A stretch of 64,000 nucleotides of DNA, from assembly GCA_021432605.1 (NCBI GenBank), contig MU271166.1:36118-100117 (forward strand). The letters are read 5' to 3'. Shown in pieces: positions 33,984 to 45,173 of the stretch. The stretch's first letter is position 1. Each line of letters begins with the position of its first letter. Under the pieces are notes generated by a model, which searched no databases, was not told where the DNA came from, and saw only the letters and a program-made list of their open reading frames with translations. This stretch comes from Coniochaeta sp. PMI_546 (taxonomy: Eukaryota > Ascomycota > Sordariomycetes > Coniochaetales > Coniochaetaceae). The position numbers and the translations under genes are program-made.

Positions 33984-34677
33984 TTGATGCCACACCTGGT
34001 GGGAGAAGATGGGGCATTAGTAATCGACGGCCGTCCCAGAGGACAAGGGCTGAGCATGTCTTACCAGTAGTAAAGATGTGCCTAGTATAGTAGACAATAT
34101 GACTCTCTTCTGCAGTAGCAACATGGTTTAGAAACATTGATACCTGCCACATCGGAAGCGCGCGTTGCCCATCAGCGCGTCCACATTATTTGAGCGATAA
34201 ATGGAAGTAAGACGGGTGTGCAAAGAAAACATTCGGTTCGCAGGGTGACACGAGCGTGCTGTGTACTGGTATCTTATCAGCAATCCTTGTCTTCAGTTCC
34301 TGGTTGCTTCTAATTGGACTTGCTGACAAGCTGCGTAGGACAGCAGGGGTGGTGAGGGGCAGGACATTTCTTGCCCCTATCTTGACGCAGATGCGTCGCA
34401 ATTCATGGTGAGCCACATATCGTTGACCATTCCATGGTAGCGCCTACGCAAGGTTTGACCGAGAAGCAATCTTCTCCCTAGCGTAGAGCCTCCACGTATA
34501 CCACGGAATCTTGCTAAGTCAATCGCTGAGCTATTCTTGTGTTTTCTACCCCAAGAGTGTAATTGGCAGAACTCATCCATGTGGCCGCGCCTCATTCTCT
34601 CGTATTATAGGAGTTCTAGGCTAGGCAGGTAGATTTAAATAGCCAGGGATCTTTCTCATTCACAACAAAACCTCGAA
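33984..34677. other. Divergent promoter region
   Basis: About 690 bp between DUF3431 (-) and DUF4185 (+). It contains two minus-strand frames without family motifs, one of which could include an unrecognised 5' exon of the DUF3431 gene. Confidence 0.45.
34634..34642 (+). promoter_or_regulatory. TATA-like box of the DUF4185 gene
   Basis: TTTAAATAG lies about 36 bp upstream of the ATG at 34678 and is followed by a pyrimidine-rich, then CA-rich leader. This supports the start in the upstream exon over the later ATG at 34887. Confidence 0.5.
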
Positions 34678-36067
34678 ATGCCAATGGGTCTAAGGTTTGC
34701 GCTGGTTACCCCTGAAGATGTCCAGTCGTCCACCGGCACTTCGTTGGACAAGCTCCAATACAGGGTTAGGGTCAAACCAGCAGGTTACACAGTGAACCAA
34801 GACGTCATTGCTGCCTCAGGTATGATACCACAGAAAATCAAATCGTTGGTGAGATCCCCGCATGCGCCTGCAATCCTAACTCTCCGATGCCAATATATGG
34901 CCGCCATCGTTCCCACATGAATCGCATCGACAACACCGCGCCGGCAGGGACCAATCCCATCAAGAGATGTCGGGTGCATTTTCTCGGCGAGCAGAAGGGA
35001 TTCAACACTGAGCCTAGCGGGCGAGATCTTGGCTTCACCGGCCAGCTAGGTGGGCAATGGTATGCCGTGTACGGCGATACGCTCTGGAAGGATCCATTCT
35101 ATATGATACGCAATGGGATCTCACGCATGACGTCCAGTCCATTAGAAGTCGAGGATCTCCATGTCCGCCGCGACACGCCGCGACAGAACCAGTTCATTAC
35201 TTGGAACGCCGCTTGGGGCGAGCAGCAAAACTGGTTTTTCGGCGTGTCCTCGGTTCTAGAAGTCGATAAAAAGACCGCTACTGGGGCTATCCTTTACCTG
35301 GTCACTGATGGAATAATGTCAGCTGATAGTAAAAGTATTGGTACTGGCATAGCGATGGTAAAGGTCGTAGGTGGTGTGCCGACTATCACGAAGAGGTTCG
35401 GTGACAAGGGATACTGGTGGGATGCACGCAATAACGCCAGATGGGGTGACATCTCGGCGTTCAGGGATCCTCGATCTGAGTATACCTATGCTTGGGGGGG
35501 AACGCCCGAGAGCTTGAAGCACGATAAGGATAGAAAGAGTCTTGTCTTTCTTGCGCGAGTCAAGGCCGAAAGGTGTTTCGATATGAAGAGCTACGAGTAT
35601 TGGTGGGGGCGCGAGAAGGGTTGGAGCTCCAGAAACTTGGACCAGTTTGACCACGAGACGGCTGTCTGGGACGGTACCGGCCAAGGCCAGGTTGTCTGGA
35701 ACGAATACGTCGGTTGTTACATTCTCGTGCATCTAAGTCGGTTCCCACACTCGCCAGTAACAAGCGTCTTTTTGCTGACGTGTAGGTGGTGACAGCATGC
35801 TGGGGCATCGGCCATGGTATTGTGCACTTGCGGACCGCACAGCAACCTGAGGGTCCTTGGACTCCTGACGTTCGCGTGTTCCGGGACGACTCCATTGATG
35901 GTGGGTTCGTCTATGCCGGCGTGGCACACCCATACCTTGACCCCTCTGGAAAGACCCTGACAGTCTCATGGACTAATAACAACCATATCCGAGTCGCTAA
36001 AATTGACTTCACACAGGGTGATGATGTAGAGTCAAATGGTCTGAACACGGGATGTGCGGTATCATAA
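34678..36067 (+). CDS. DUF4185-like beta-propeller protein
   Basis: Three exons: 34678–34819, 34948–35726, 35786–36067; introns 128 bp (GTATGA..GGCAG) and 59 bp (GTGCAT..TGTAG); 400 aa. The core has RDLGFTGQLGGQWYAVYGDT, WNAAWGEQQNWFFGVSS, and near the end YAGVAHPYLDPSGKTLTVSW, which match the DUF4185/five-bladed propeller group seen in bacterial and fungal carbohydrate-related proteins. No signal peptide is seen, so a cytosolic location is expected unless an unusual route is used. The first exon contributes FALVTPEDVQ and YTVNQDVIAASG. It joins in phase and has a TATA-like box in front, so it is preferred. A simpler model starts at 34887 and gives 373 aa. Enzymatic activity is unknown. Confidence 0.82.
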
Positions 36068-36217
36068 GTGCGGATAGGACAGTCAAGCTGGTGGCTGCAG
36101 CATATTATGTGAAGCCTAACAGAGGTTTGCATAGGAGCCAAGGCTGTGTATTTCGAGTAGTTGTAGCTTCGCGTGCACAAATTCGAATCAACGATAAGAG
36201 CCAAAACAACAAGTAGC

Positions 36218-37008
36218 CTATGGTCCACCTTCAGCGCTGGCGCTTGCTCGATTGCCGTCTTGCCCAACTAGCCGAACCAGAAGCTCTTTATTTGTCCGTT
36301 TCCACATAGAAGCCCTGAGAAAAAGCAGCACAGCATGGGCAACACTGTAATCGAAGTCAGCGAACGATACAAGACCTCGGCACATGTACATGCTTACCCA
36401 AAGATAAGAAGGACGAAAAGATAACACCAAAACACCGGTTCTGCCCGCGTACGCCAAGTGTCACAGTCTGGGTCGCCAGGGCGTCTTGGATCGCTCCTCC
36501 AGGGAACGTGACAGCCGAAGTTGTCCCGCTGCATAAAGTTCTGCATGCCATATAGACTTTGGAACAGAAAATACAGGCCAGCCACGACGTCGACCAAGAT
36601 ACCGGCTAGCCCGTGCGACGGCGTGTTGCCAGCCCTAATCTGGATCAAGGTAAAGCTCGAGTGAATCACCGCTATGATAGACTGGCGCAGCATCGTTAGT
36701 CATACGTGACGGAGCCATGCTCAACGGCGAGAGAAGGAGACAGGAAATGATCGCACCCAACCTGCGGTAGTCGCAAAATAGTAGTTTAGTTGGTACGGCG
36801 GGTAGTAGTCTCGAGGTCGATAGCTCACGATGATCATGGATGCAATTAAGAAAACGATGGTAAGTAATCCAGCAATGAGTGACGTTCTCGTGGCGAGGAC
36901 AAAGGTTCGTTGAAGTAGAGTGGCGGGCACGCCATTGGCCTCATGCTCAACGGCACCGTCACGACGGGACCCTAGGAGAGGGACCCTTTCTGGCCGGTCG
37001 TCACTCAT
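36218..37008 (-). CDS. Small four-TM membrane protein
   Basis: Three exons: 37008–36757, 36681–36398, 36344–36218; introns 75 bp (GTGCGA..GCCAG) and 53 bp (GTAAGC..TACAG); 220 aa. Four hydrophobic segments are seen: ASLIAGLLTI-type TM1 before SYRPRDYYPPYQ, TM2 around YYFATTAGWSIIAVIHSSF, TM3 around GILVDVVAGLYFLFQSLY, and TM4 around FWCYLFVLLIFGVAHAVLLF. The loop between TM3 and TM4 is rich in charged residues and holds two Cys (GCH and PDCD). The topology resembles MARVEL-like fungal proteins; no firm family is assigned. The start at 37008 (MSDDRPERVPLLGSRRDG) gives a charged cytosolic N-terminus; a longer frame begins further up. It shares a 210-bp divergent promoter with the HET gene. Confidence 0.8.
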
Positions 37009-37218
37009 AGTCAACAGCAAATTAGTTGTTTGCAACACGATGAACAGGACTCGAACTGACAGGCGAGGTTTGGATAGAATCGCATCTGCTACCAAGGTAC
37101 GCGACAACCGAAAAGCTGGTGTTATATATCAAGTTGGCGTATCATGCTGCCTAAAATCCGGTGAGGAGGAGCTGGTCAGGCAACAGTAAAGCGATCGACG
37201 CTAATAGGTGCTTTTCCT

Positions 37219-39579
37219 ATGGTTGAGAAGTCTGCGACCCTGAAATTTGAACCCCACCATCAGCATCGTGGCATGATGTCCTCAAATACTCCCCAATGCA
37301 AACGCCAGAAAAACAACTCTACCGCAATGGCTGGGATCAGGTCCGATTGGAATGAGCACACGGGCAGACGAAGCGCGACATGCGCAACATCGCTCGTGAG
37401 TCTAGGACAAGTCCTCGTCAACTTGACCAACGCCAATGCCCGGACCTTGCTGTCCCATGCGGCAGATGACTTACTTCAGTCACACCGCCGCGCCGAAGCA
37501 ACTGCGATGCTTGCCCGCCTACGTGACCTAAATTCTGCTATAGCAGGCAGGTTTCGGCTGAAAGGTGACACTCTTGACGAAATCACGCTCCGTATGGTCT
37601 GCTCGCAGGGGACTGACTTTGTGCCTTCCTACATCGCCGTGAGCTACTGTTGGCACTATCCAGAACGGGCTGTCAGCCAACACGCGCGGCCCATCGTGGG
37701 AGGATGGGGTATCTCGCAGCCTATGGTGCATGCAATAATGCGACACCGGCAGAGCGCCGACGAGGGCATATGGATTGATCAGTTGTGTATCAACCAAGAC
37801 GACACAGAGGAGAAAATTGCCCACATCGGCGCAATGAACATCATCTACCGGTCAGCCAGACGCGTGCTGATTCTGCTCGAAGACGTCCAGCTCAGCGCCG
37901 ACGAGGGCAATTCCGGCCTTGTCTACTCTGACTTCTACGCAGATCTGGTCCGCGAGGTGGAAGAACGAGACTTGGAAGGCCCAGCAAAGGCAGAATTTGT
38001 AGAGACGTACTTTACTCAGCAAGTGCACTTATTGCAATCCGGGCGCAACCGACATCTCATTTTGTCCATCAGGTCCTTTGCACTGAAGATTCTGGGCGCA
38101 CGATGGTACTCACGTGCGTGGTGCGCCCACGAGAGTCGCACGGCCCAACATCGCAAGGTCAACAACCCCTTATTCCTATGCTACGCACACAACGGAACTG
38201 TTCTGTCATTTGAGTTTCGGTTCATCCATTACTTGTCGTACTACCTCTGCAAGTCCGAGCCAGCAGAGCCACCTAGCGGCACCGCACTGGCTGTGTCATT
38301 GAGTAGCTCTTACCCCACGACTTTAAGACACCGTTGGTGGCGAATGAATCGCCTTTTACCAGAACGAGACAGTGTTAGCTCGCCAATGCAGCATCTCGTC
38401 AGCATTTTGCCGTTTGGCTGCCAGAACAAGGGCGATTTGGTGTCTATTGCGCTTAACACGTGGAAGACGCCCCTCCTCTATGACGGCGAGATCCATACTA
38501 TCGAGCATGCAATCGTCGTTTTCTCGCTGCTGGCTATCGCGAGCGGGGATTTGACACCGCTCGTTACGAGCGGCAGCAAACTCACGCTTCTTAACGACAG
38601 TACGAACGACCAGGCAGTATCATGGCTGGTCCATCCTCTACATGGGGTACTTGACGGCCGGATGACAATGACACTCCCTGGTTCCATCACGAGTGTAACC
38701 GCTGAATATATTGAGCTTGATCTGCTGCTTTTTACGTCTTTACCGGAAGATGCTACACCCGACTCCTTCCAGAAAGCAGCTCAGATCATTGAGCTAAACA
38801 ATTTGATGGATATTCACCGAGACCTTGCTGCTGCGGCAGATGAAGCGGTGCAGCAGACAATGCAAAATATCACCGCCGAGATTGCCGGCCTTGCACCTGA
38901 CCGGCAAGCCCACCTCCGAACATTCCACCAGCGTTGGCTCGCTCTAGCGCTGGATTGTGGGCTTGACTGGATATTGGGCTTCGCTGACATCATAGAGGGC
39001 GACTCTTGGGGAGACTGGCCGTCCGGCAGCATAGATGCGACGGCCGACTGCCGCCTCGCCAACGCCGCAAATTCTGTCTTAGCACTTTTCAACTGCCAGA
39101 AAAACTCTGTTTCCAGGCCCCCTGGCTGTGTGAACAACACCGTCAGGTTCTTGGCATGTCTTTTAGATCCGAGATTGATCTTCTTTACCACTTCCCCCCG
39201 TCGACTGCCAGTTGGGCCAGGCCCGGCTGACTGGGCAATCGTACCGACTATCAGCAATCGTTGTTGGGTTGCGGTCCCGAAAGCCGTGGCACATCTCCCA
39301 TCGTGGCAAGAACGTGCTTGGATTATCGAGCCTTTGGTTCTGAAGGGTAACACTGAAGTTCGTAAACCCCTCCTTACCTCAGACTTCGGAGACTGCAGGG
39401 TCAAAAAGAACAACTGGGCAGACGCATGGCAGCTCAAGAGGCGAGAGCGCATCTTTGGGTCCGACTTCCCAGTACAGAGATGTGTGACACGAAGTAACGA
39501 ACATGCCATTTTGCTTCAACAGCAAAAGGTTTATGGTGCACAGGACTACGACTGGGGAGCAGTGACCAAAAATCAATAA
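37219..39579 (+). CDS. HET-domain (heterokaryon incompatibility) protein
   Basis: Single open frame of 786 aa without introns. The three HET blocks are at about residues 138–147 (YIAVSYCWHYP), 185–213 (WIDQLCINQDDTEEKIAHIG..MNIIYRSA) and 296–306 (WYSRAWCAHES). HET proteins trigger cell death or growth arrest after fusion of genetically different hyphae. The HET domain is TIR-related, and some members may act on NAD. The third block differs from the common WFxRxWTxQE form in having CAHES where TxQE is expected. The C-terminal half has no recognised domain. No frameshift or premature stop is seen, so the gene may be active. HET genes are often polymorphic and enriched in variable regions. Confidence 0.93.
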   Translation: MVEKSATLKFEPHHQHRGMMSSNTPQCKRQKNNSTAMAGIRSDWNEHTGRRSATCATSLVSLGQVLVNLTNANARTLLSHAADDLLQSHRRAEATAMLARLRDLNSAIAGRFRLKGDTLDEITLRMVCSQGTDFVPSYIAVSYCWHYPERAVSQHARPIVGGWGISQPMVHAIMRHRQSADEGIWIDQLCINQDDTEEKIAHIGAMNIIYRSARRVLILLEDVQLSADEGNSGLVYSDFYADLVREVEERDLEGPAKAEFVETYFTQQVHLLQSGRNRHLILSIRSFALKILGARWYSRAWCAHESRTAQHRKVNNPLFLCYAHNGTVLSFEFRFIHYLSYYLCKSEPAEPPSGTALAVSLSSSYPTTLRHRWWRMNRLLPERDSVSSPMQHLVSILPFGCQNKGDLVSIALNTWKTPLLYDGEIHTIEHAIVVFSLLAIASGDLTPLVTSGSKLTLLNDSTNDQAVSWLVHPLHGVLDGRMTMTLPGSITSVTAEYIELDLLLFTSLPEDATPDSFQKAAQIIELNNLMDIHRDLAAAADEAVQQTMQNITAEIAGLAPDRQAHLRTFHQRWLALALDCGLDWILGFADIIEGDSWGDWPSGSIDATADCRLANAANSVLALFNCQKNSVSRPPGCVNNTVRFLACLLDPRLIFFTTSPRRLPVGPGPADWAIVPTISNRCWVAVPKAVAHLPSWQERAWIIEPLVLKGNTEVRKPLLTSDFGDCRVKKNNWADAWQLKRRERIFGSDFPVQRCVTRSNEHAILLQQQKVYGAQDYDWGAVTKNQ

Positions 39580-39927
39580 CATCTTATCAACGACCGACTG
39601 CTTCGCTTACTTGACATGTTCGGAATCGCCTCTGATTGCATGGAGGAAAAAAGCTCCAAGCCTTTACGCCGCTTAGCCATTCATGGGCACACCATCTGGA
39701 CACAGATATCTTAACATGGTGATGTCCCTCATCTTCTCAGTGGATTATTGAATGCCCCGGTAGCCCCCCATGACCTTCAATACCACGGGGCAGCGATAAT
39801 TAAAAGTCTGGTTATCGACTCATTGCCAATAATTATTCAATAATCTGTCATGTTCAGAGCAATCGGGTGAACTTTCATTTTCTTTGAATCAGAACAAAGC
39901 AGTCGACGTGGCGAATAGACTTAGACG
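39580..39927. other. Convergent 3' spacer
   Basis: About 350 bp between the HET gene (+) and the nitrilase gene (-). Nothing else is recognised. Confidence 0.5.
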
Positions 39928-41249
39928 CTAAAGCTCAGGGTATACGTCCCTGGAACAAACACAAAGATATCAGATCAGAACTACGCATCGAAGAAGAAGA
40001 TATGGAGCCAGAACTTACGTTCGCCGATTCAGAGGCATCTCTGTTCGAATCCTGCCTATAAGATCATGGTCGATGATGGCAGTCGCGATCTCTGGCTCAT
40101 CGTCTTTTGCCCCAATGTCCGCCAGCACAAGGCCCCAAGGATCAATAATCATGCTATGTCCATAACTCACTCTCTTCTCGTTGTGTCTCCCTACCTGTCC
40201 CCGGCAGATTTAGTCACGACTCAGTCTGGTTTGCAAGAGTTCGTGCTAATCAAAGTAGACTTTACCTGCGCTGCTGCAATGACATATGACTGGGTCTCTA
40301 TGGCCCTGGCGCGAAGTAGTACCTCCCAGTGGGCTTTACCTGTCGGTATGGTGAAGGCGGAAGGAAATGTGATAATATCACACCCTTGGTGCCTTAGCAC
40401 GAGACTGATTTCGGGGAATCGAAGCTAGGGATATCCGTCAGCACTGTTTTCGCTGTACGCCATGGGCTTCTGAGAAGTCGCATCAGCGAATGGAAGCAGG
40501 TCCATGGAAACATATTGACAGACATCCAACCGGTAGGGGGACGACTGACATCGAAGCAAATCGCAGAAGCTACTCTTCCCACGGCAGTGTTGAAAGGAGG
40601 TAATATGCGAGCGCCCTTTTCGACCCAGCTATCATGGTTTCAGGTTAGTAACAGCCTTGTTAGGATGGAAAACCAATGAACAGGTCCGTAAATGGCCAGC
40701 ATACTCGCTCTCCTTCAAAACAGGGCCCCCCGCAATGTCGACATCGAACAAGTGGAGTTTCTGGTATTTCTGGGTGATGCAGCCCCGCTCGTCAATCCAC
40801 AGGAGCGTGTTCTTTGCCTTGGCCGGCGTATCGCCAGGTTCGTGGACGCCCACGTGTATGGGCAGCGATGACCGGCGTGCTTCTTCACATAGACCTTGAA
40901 CGAATTCGCTGTCATTGACGGACTTGGCGAGAGCTACAGTCTCTTGTCCCGAGCTGGCGATGTAGTCACTTGCTTCTGGTAGAAAGAGCGCCTACTCAGG
41001 TCAGACCTTGCCTGAAATGGTGCGTAGTCGTACTCCCAAAGCCTGTGATAAGATTGTAATATAGATAACTCACTTTGGCGCCGGCCTCCACGGCCTTTTG
41101 CACTAGTATCCTGCACTGGTTGAGGTTATGTGTCATGCTGGCAGTGGCAGTCATCTGTCCTACTGCCTAGAGCCGTTGCCGGAGTCAGTGGAGAACTTAT
41201 AACCGCGGGGTTGAGCACCACGAGTCCAGACACATACCGCAAGTGCCAT
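39928..41249 (-). CDS. Nitrilase-superfamily carbon–nitrogen hydrolase (Nit2-like)
   Basis: Seven exons: 41249–41238, 41166–41074, 40991–40705, 40628–40550, 40424–40266, 40194–40019, 39949–39928; six introns of 69–125 bp; 275 aa. The catalytic triad is complete: Glu41 in LFLPEASDY, Lys113 in [11 protein letters not shown], Cys155 in SAICFDLRFPEI. Other family segments are [46 protein letters not shown] and NRRTDVYPEL at the end. The pattern fits the Nit1/Nit2 branch, which hydrolyses deaminated glutathione or omega-amides in the cytosol. The terminal exons are only 12 and 22 nt of coding sequence but restore conserved ends ([12 protein letters not shown] and RRTDVYPEL). No signal peptide is seen. 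Confidence 0.92.
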
Positions 41250-41859
41250 GGCTTCTCGGTGAATACAAGTCAATAACACGATGTTGGAGAGCAAAGTGGG
41301 CGTAGTCGTGACGAGTATGTAGGCAGATATCCGTAATGACTGATGAAAGTTACGTACAACGGAACGGATTTGTTGTTGTTGGTGTCAGAGACAAAGTCCT
41401 CGCTGAGACCGTGGAGACTTACCGGAGCCCCCCCAGCTTAGGTAAGCATGTCCGAAATAGCTAAGGTCACCGAGCGCAAAGTAGAATTTGCCATCTTAAA
41501 GGGTAGTATGCGCGACGCGTCGGTGAAGGAGGTACGAAGCAAGTCGTTATGAGCGGTGAGTTTGCTGGAGTGGAAGATGGCTTGAGCCTCCACGACCCGG
41601 CTAAGACGGTGTCAAGTGAGGTTATCTTAGATTGGAGTGGATTCAACATGTTTGAGGGTCTTATGGGCTCATTCGGGCGAATCCCGGTATGGTCTGGGCC
41701 AAAACCCGCTGGTTGCAGATGTCGATGACCATCTCGAATCCCTCAATAGAGAATCCCGGGATCACTGCGACATCATCCGATACACTGAATCAGAGCTTGA
41801 TAGCTTCTCGAGTCCATGAGTGTGTTGAGTTGATCTAGATGCTCTCTAATACACGGAGC
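41250..41859. other. Nitrilase promoter region and MFS 3' spacer
   Basis: About 610 bp. No coding sequence or repeat is recognised. Confidence 0.5.
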
Positions 41860-44183
41860 CTATACATCCTGGACATTCTTGTCTCCTTGGGCATGATCAA
41901 GATGCTCGACAGTAGCCTCGACCTTCTCTGTCATGAGCTCCTTCACACCCCGCATGAATATGATAGCGACAATAGCCACGACCACAAAGGGAATGATACT
42001 CGCATATGCCAAGCGATAAGCGTATGCGTATTGCCAGTGGCTTTCATCCAAGGCAGCAGCCCAAATGGCGGGAGTAGCCCCTTCGACGCCCTTTAGCGAA
42101 CCAGCCTCCAATGCCGCCAGGAGCGATGGGACGCTGGATTCTGGCAGTCCCGCAGCTACGGCGGCAGCGCCGACGGCAGGCGCATAGTGACCCGTAAGTC
42201 GACCGCTTATGATGGCGTTTAGCACGGCTGATCCCATAGCCCCGCCGATTGCACGGAAAGAGAAGGCCATGCCGGTAGCAGTGGAGAGGAAAGCGTGCGG
42301 TGCAGTGTACTGAATGCAGGCGGGGAGCAGTGTCAGTGGTCCAGCTTGTCCAATGCCGGCGAGGACGTTGATGCCGAGCTGAACGGTACTCCAAGATGGT
42401 TTGACGTTGGCGTACAGGATGCATCTGCGAGCAGTCAGGACATGTTTGTTCGCGATGATGCGCGGTGACAACTTCAACTGTCAACTTACACAATGAGGAA
42501 TATCCCAAAGGTGAACAGCAGAGGCGACTTCAAGTCCTTGAAGTACGTCGCGTACATTGAGATGACAAGCGGCAGGATCAGAATTACGCATTGGTAAGAC
42601 TAAGGAGAACAGGTTAGCACGTTGTGTAAGTCATACATATGCGGAGAGTACGTACCAACTGCCGGATGGATATAGCCCATGAGTTATCCGCGAAGCCGAG
42701 ATTCAACACAATCAGGGGCACGACGGAGTTGACAGCACTGTAGAAGATCCAGCCCTCAACTAGCAATCCGTGATGTCAGTAATCGGGCTTCGGAGCGAAA
42801 CTATTCTAGTACATGATTTCCTTACCTGCAAAGGCGAAGTTTGCGATAGCAAAGTTGAGATTACTCTTGAAAAAGATATGAGCTATGAGACCATCGTTAC
42901 GACCCTTCCACTCTGTTGCGGCAATTATTAGTTCAACTGTTCATGCATAGCTGCCTGGTAGCGCCTGGGAGCAGAACTCACCGTAGATACTAAAAGCCAC
43001 GAGCATGACCAAGCCTATGGTGAGAGGAGCAGCAACATGGGCATCGGCCCAGTCGTACGCGCCGCCCGCCCAATCGAGTCCAAGTAGTATTAGCGTGGCG
43101 CTGCCGACGAAGAGTCCAGAGCCTATTGGATCGCAAGCCCAGATGTATTCGCCAAAAGACCTGTTATACTTGGTCAGTATGCAACCAAGGTGAGAAAAGA
43201 CGTGGAGACATGCATCTTGGGATATTCGATGTTCTTTGGCGGCCAGTAGAAGGCAAAAAGACCGACCGAGGTGAGACCGTGGAAAATTGCCTGTGTCCAA
43301 AAGATCCAGCGCCAGCCGCCTGGATTGGCGTTAGTCATGCCGCCAGCACCTAAGGCACCGATTCTGTATGAGAGACAGAAGTTAGCAATGAGTTGGCGTG
43401 GATGCCATTGGCATTGCCAATGCTGTATGGGTATAGGCAAGACTTGCAATCCACCAATGGTTCCTCCCATTCCCGCAAGACCCTGAGCTATGGGACGGTA
43501 CTTGAGCGGTAGGATTTCCGACGGTATGGCCTGGACAATCGAGATTGTCGAAAGTGTTGTGCCGATCAGGATGCCTCCGACGATCAGCATGACCATTGAA
43601 GTCGCCTTGGCGGAGATAACAGCGCCGACGAACGCCAGCAGTGGTGGCACGGTTGCGAGCATCTTGCGATCCAAGACGTCGGACAGACGTCCTACAATAG
43701 GGGAGAGAACGGCTTGCATAAGGAGCGGTCCCTGAGTATTGATTAGATATGACCACGCTGCCGGGGAAGAAACAATACGTACTTGGATGATCCATCCAGC
43801 AAGCGGAGCATCACCGAGGTCGCGAATGATGAAAGCAATCACAGAACCTGCTGCCACGACCACGAATACCTGTGCTGCCACGCTGTTGCTCTCGTCAGTG
43901 TATGTCTTAACAAGGCGGCCGATTCGGAGAACTGACGCGAAACAGGTGATAAAGACTACCAGCTAAGCATAACAGCAATGTCAGCATCTTGTCTGGTTCA
44001 TGAGAGTATGTCCGCACTTACCCATGATCTCCAGGTTAGCTGGATGTGTACTGCATCCTGAACAGCCTCTTGCTCAAGCGGCAGCACGTTGATCTCTCTA
44101 TGATGGTGGTGGTGGTGGTCACTGTGCTCGAGGCGCACCTCGGCGACACCAGTCTTCTCGCTCTTGTCGCCCGGAGTTGCCAT
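41860..44183 (-). CDS. MFS efflux transporter, TRI12-type
   Basis: Nine exons: 44183–44022, 43962–43783, 43731–43448, 43363–43214, 43160–42982, 42912–42826, 42759–42656, 42599–42490, 42424–41860; 606 aa. The protein has about 14 hydrophobic segments and matches the fungal TRI12/siderophore-pump group of MFS proteins. Examples are VFVVVAAGSVIAFIIRDLGD, GPLLMQAVLSPIVGRLSDVLDRK, ISIVQAIPSEILPLKYRP, WRWIFWTQAIFHG, EYIWACDPIGSGLF and TAPHAFLSTATGMAFSFRAIGG. The role is export of toxic or secondary metabolites, or iron-chelate transport; the substrate is unknown. The introns after 43448 and after 43214 begin with GC instead of GT; the GC–AG joins give GGLIGALGAG and YPKMSFGEYIWACDP, as the family demands. 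A run of six His lies at residues 23–28. A TATA-like ATATTTTATATG on the minus strand is about 85 bp upstream. No neighbour encodes a biosynthetic core enzyme. Confidence 0.92.
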
Positions 44184-45173
44184 GACTTGAGCAATGGTTG
44201 TGCAATTATATGGCGTAGACAGTTACGATGCCTTCAGCGAAGGGGACTGGGGATCGACACTTCATATAAAATATGTGCCTGTAGGGCAGAAGCAGACTCA
44301 TGTGCCTGCGTAATCCCCACACACATCATGGGCTGATGAACCATTGTTTTGACATGTAGCATAGAGTTGATCTTCACCTCCATAACCGAGTAGGCGGCTC
44401 TGAACCCCACTTCCCCACGTTTTAGCTCGGGAACCAGGCTTGTGAGGAGATTCGGCAGTGGTGTTATTGGCGCTCTTCGTTATCATTGTCGCGCCCCGGC
44501 TGTGTCGTGCGGGGAACCTGGGCTGATGGGCAAAGCGTGGCAGGGGTCAAAGGTCATTCCGTGGCCAGCCTCCTGGTCTCAAATCTGGTTGAACCCTTCC
44601 GACACGCTGCAAGACACGAGGACTGGGTCGAGATGATTGGCAGCTTTCTACCACCGCTCTGGCTCTCGTCAAGGTCAACCTGGAAAGCACTAGTGTACCA
44701 CAGTGTGTAGAGATCTGGGTGACCGAGAGATCCGAGATTGCCTCTCTCCGTGTACACTAGACTTAACTCTTCCAGGGACCACATGGCACTAGATCGCGTA
44801 GGTTTCATTTTTAGACTCCGTGCGCAGGAATATGAAGATATGTGAACATGGCAAGCACTCGGGTGCTAGTTTTAGGTCCTAGTCTCGCTTAGTGAATCTT
44901 GGTCACCACCATCCTTCCCTCCCCCTGGAATTTGAACGTCCACTACCAGGTGCACCCCCTTGCTGCATATCACTGATTAGAAGCTCATTTGTTGTCAAAC
45001 TTGCATGAAGATCGAGTTCCAAATTGCATCTTGCGTGTTTAAAGTCGGAGTCTTGTGGGGACTCAGCTGGGATCCCAGGGATTCTCACGAGCATACTCGA
45101 AAGACCCCGGGTGCTCAAGACTGATAAAACGGGTCGCGTCAGTAGTAGGTACCGGCCGGCAATTCATTTCAGA
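44184..45173. other. Intergenic region
   Basis: About 990 bp between the MFS start and the GH127 end, both on the minus strand. It contains the MFS promoter. Open frames on either strand lack recognisable motifs. Confidence 0.5.

Noticed and set aside
40011-40060. TTCGAATCC-like string resembling a tRNA T-loop
   Set aside because: It lies in the last large exon of the nitrilase gene and no cloverleaf can be built around it.
43214-43220. GT donor alternatives for the fourth MFS intron
   Set aside because: GT sites nearby are either out of frame or would leave a 39-bp intron; the GC donor gives a 53-bp intron and the conserved protein.
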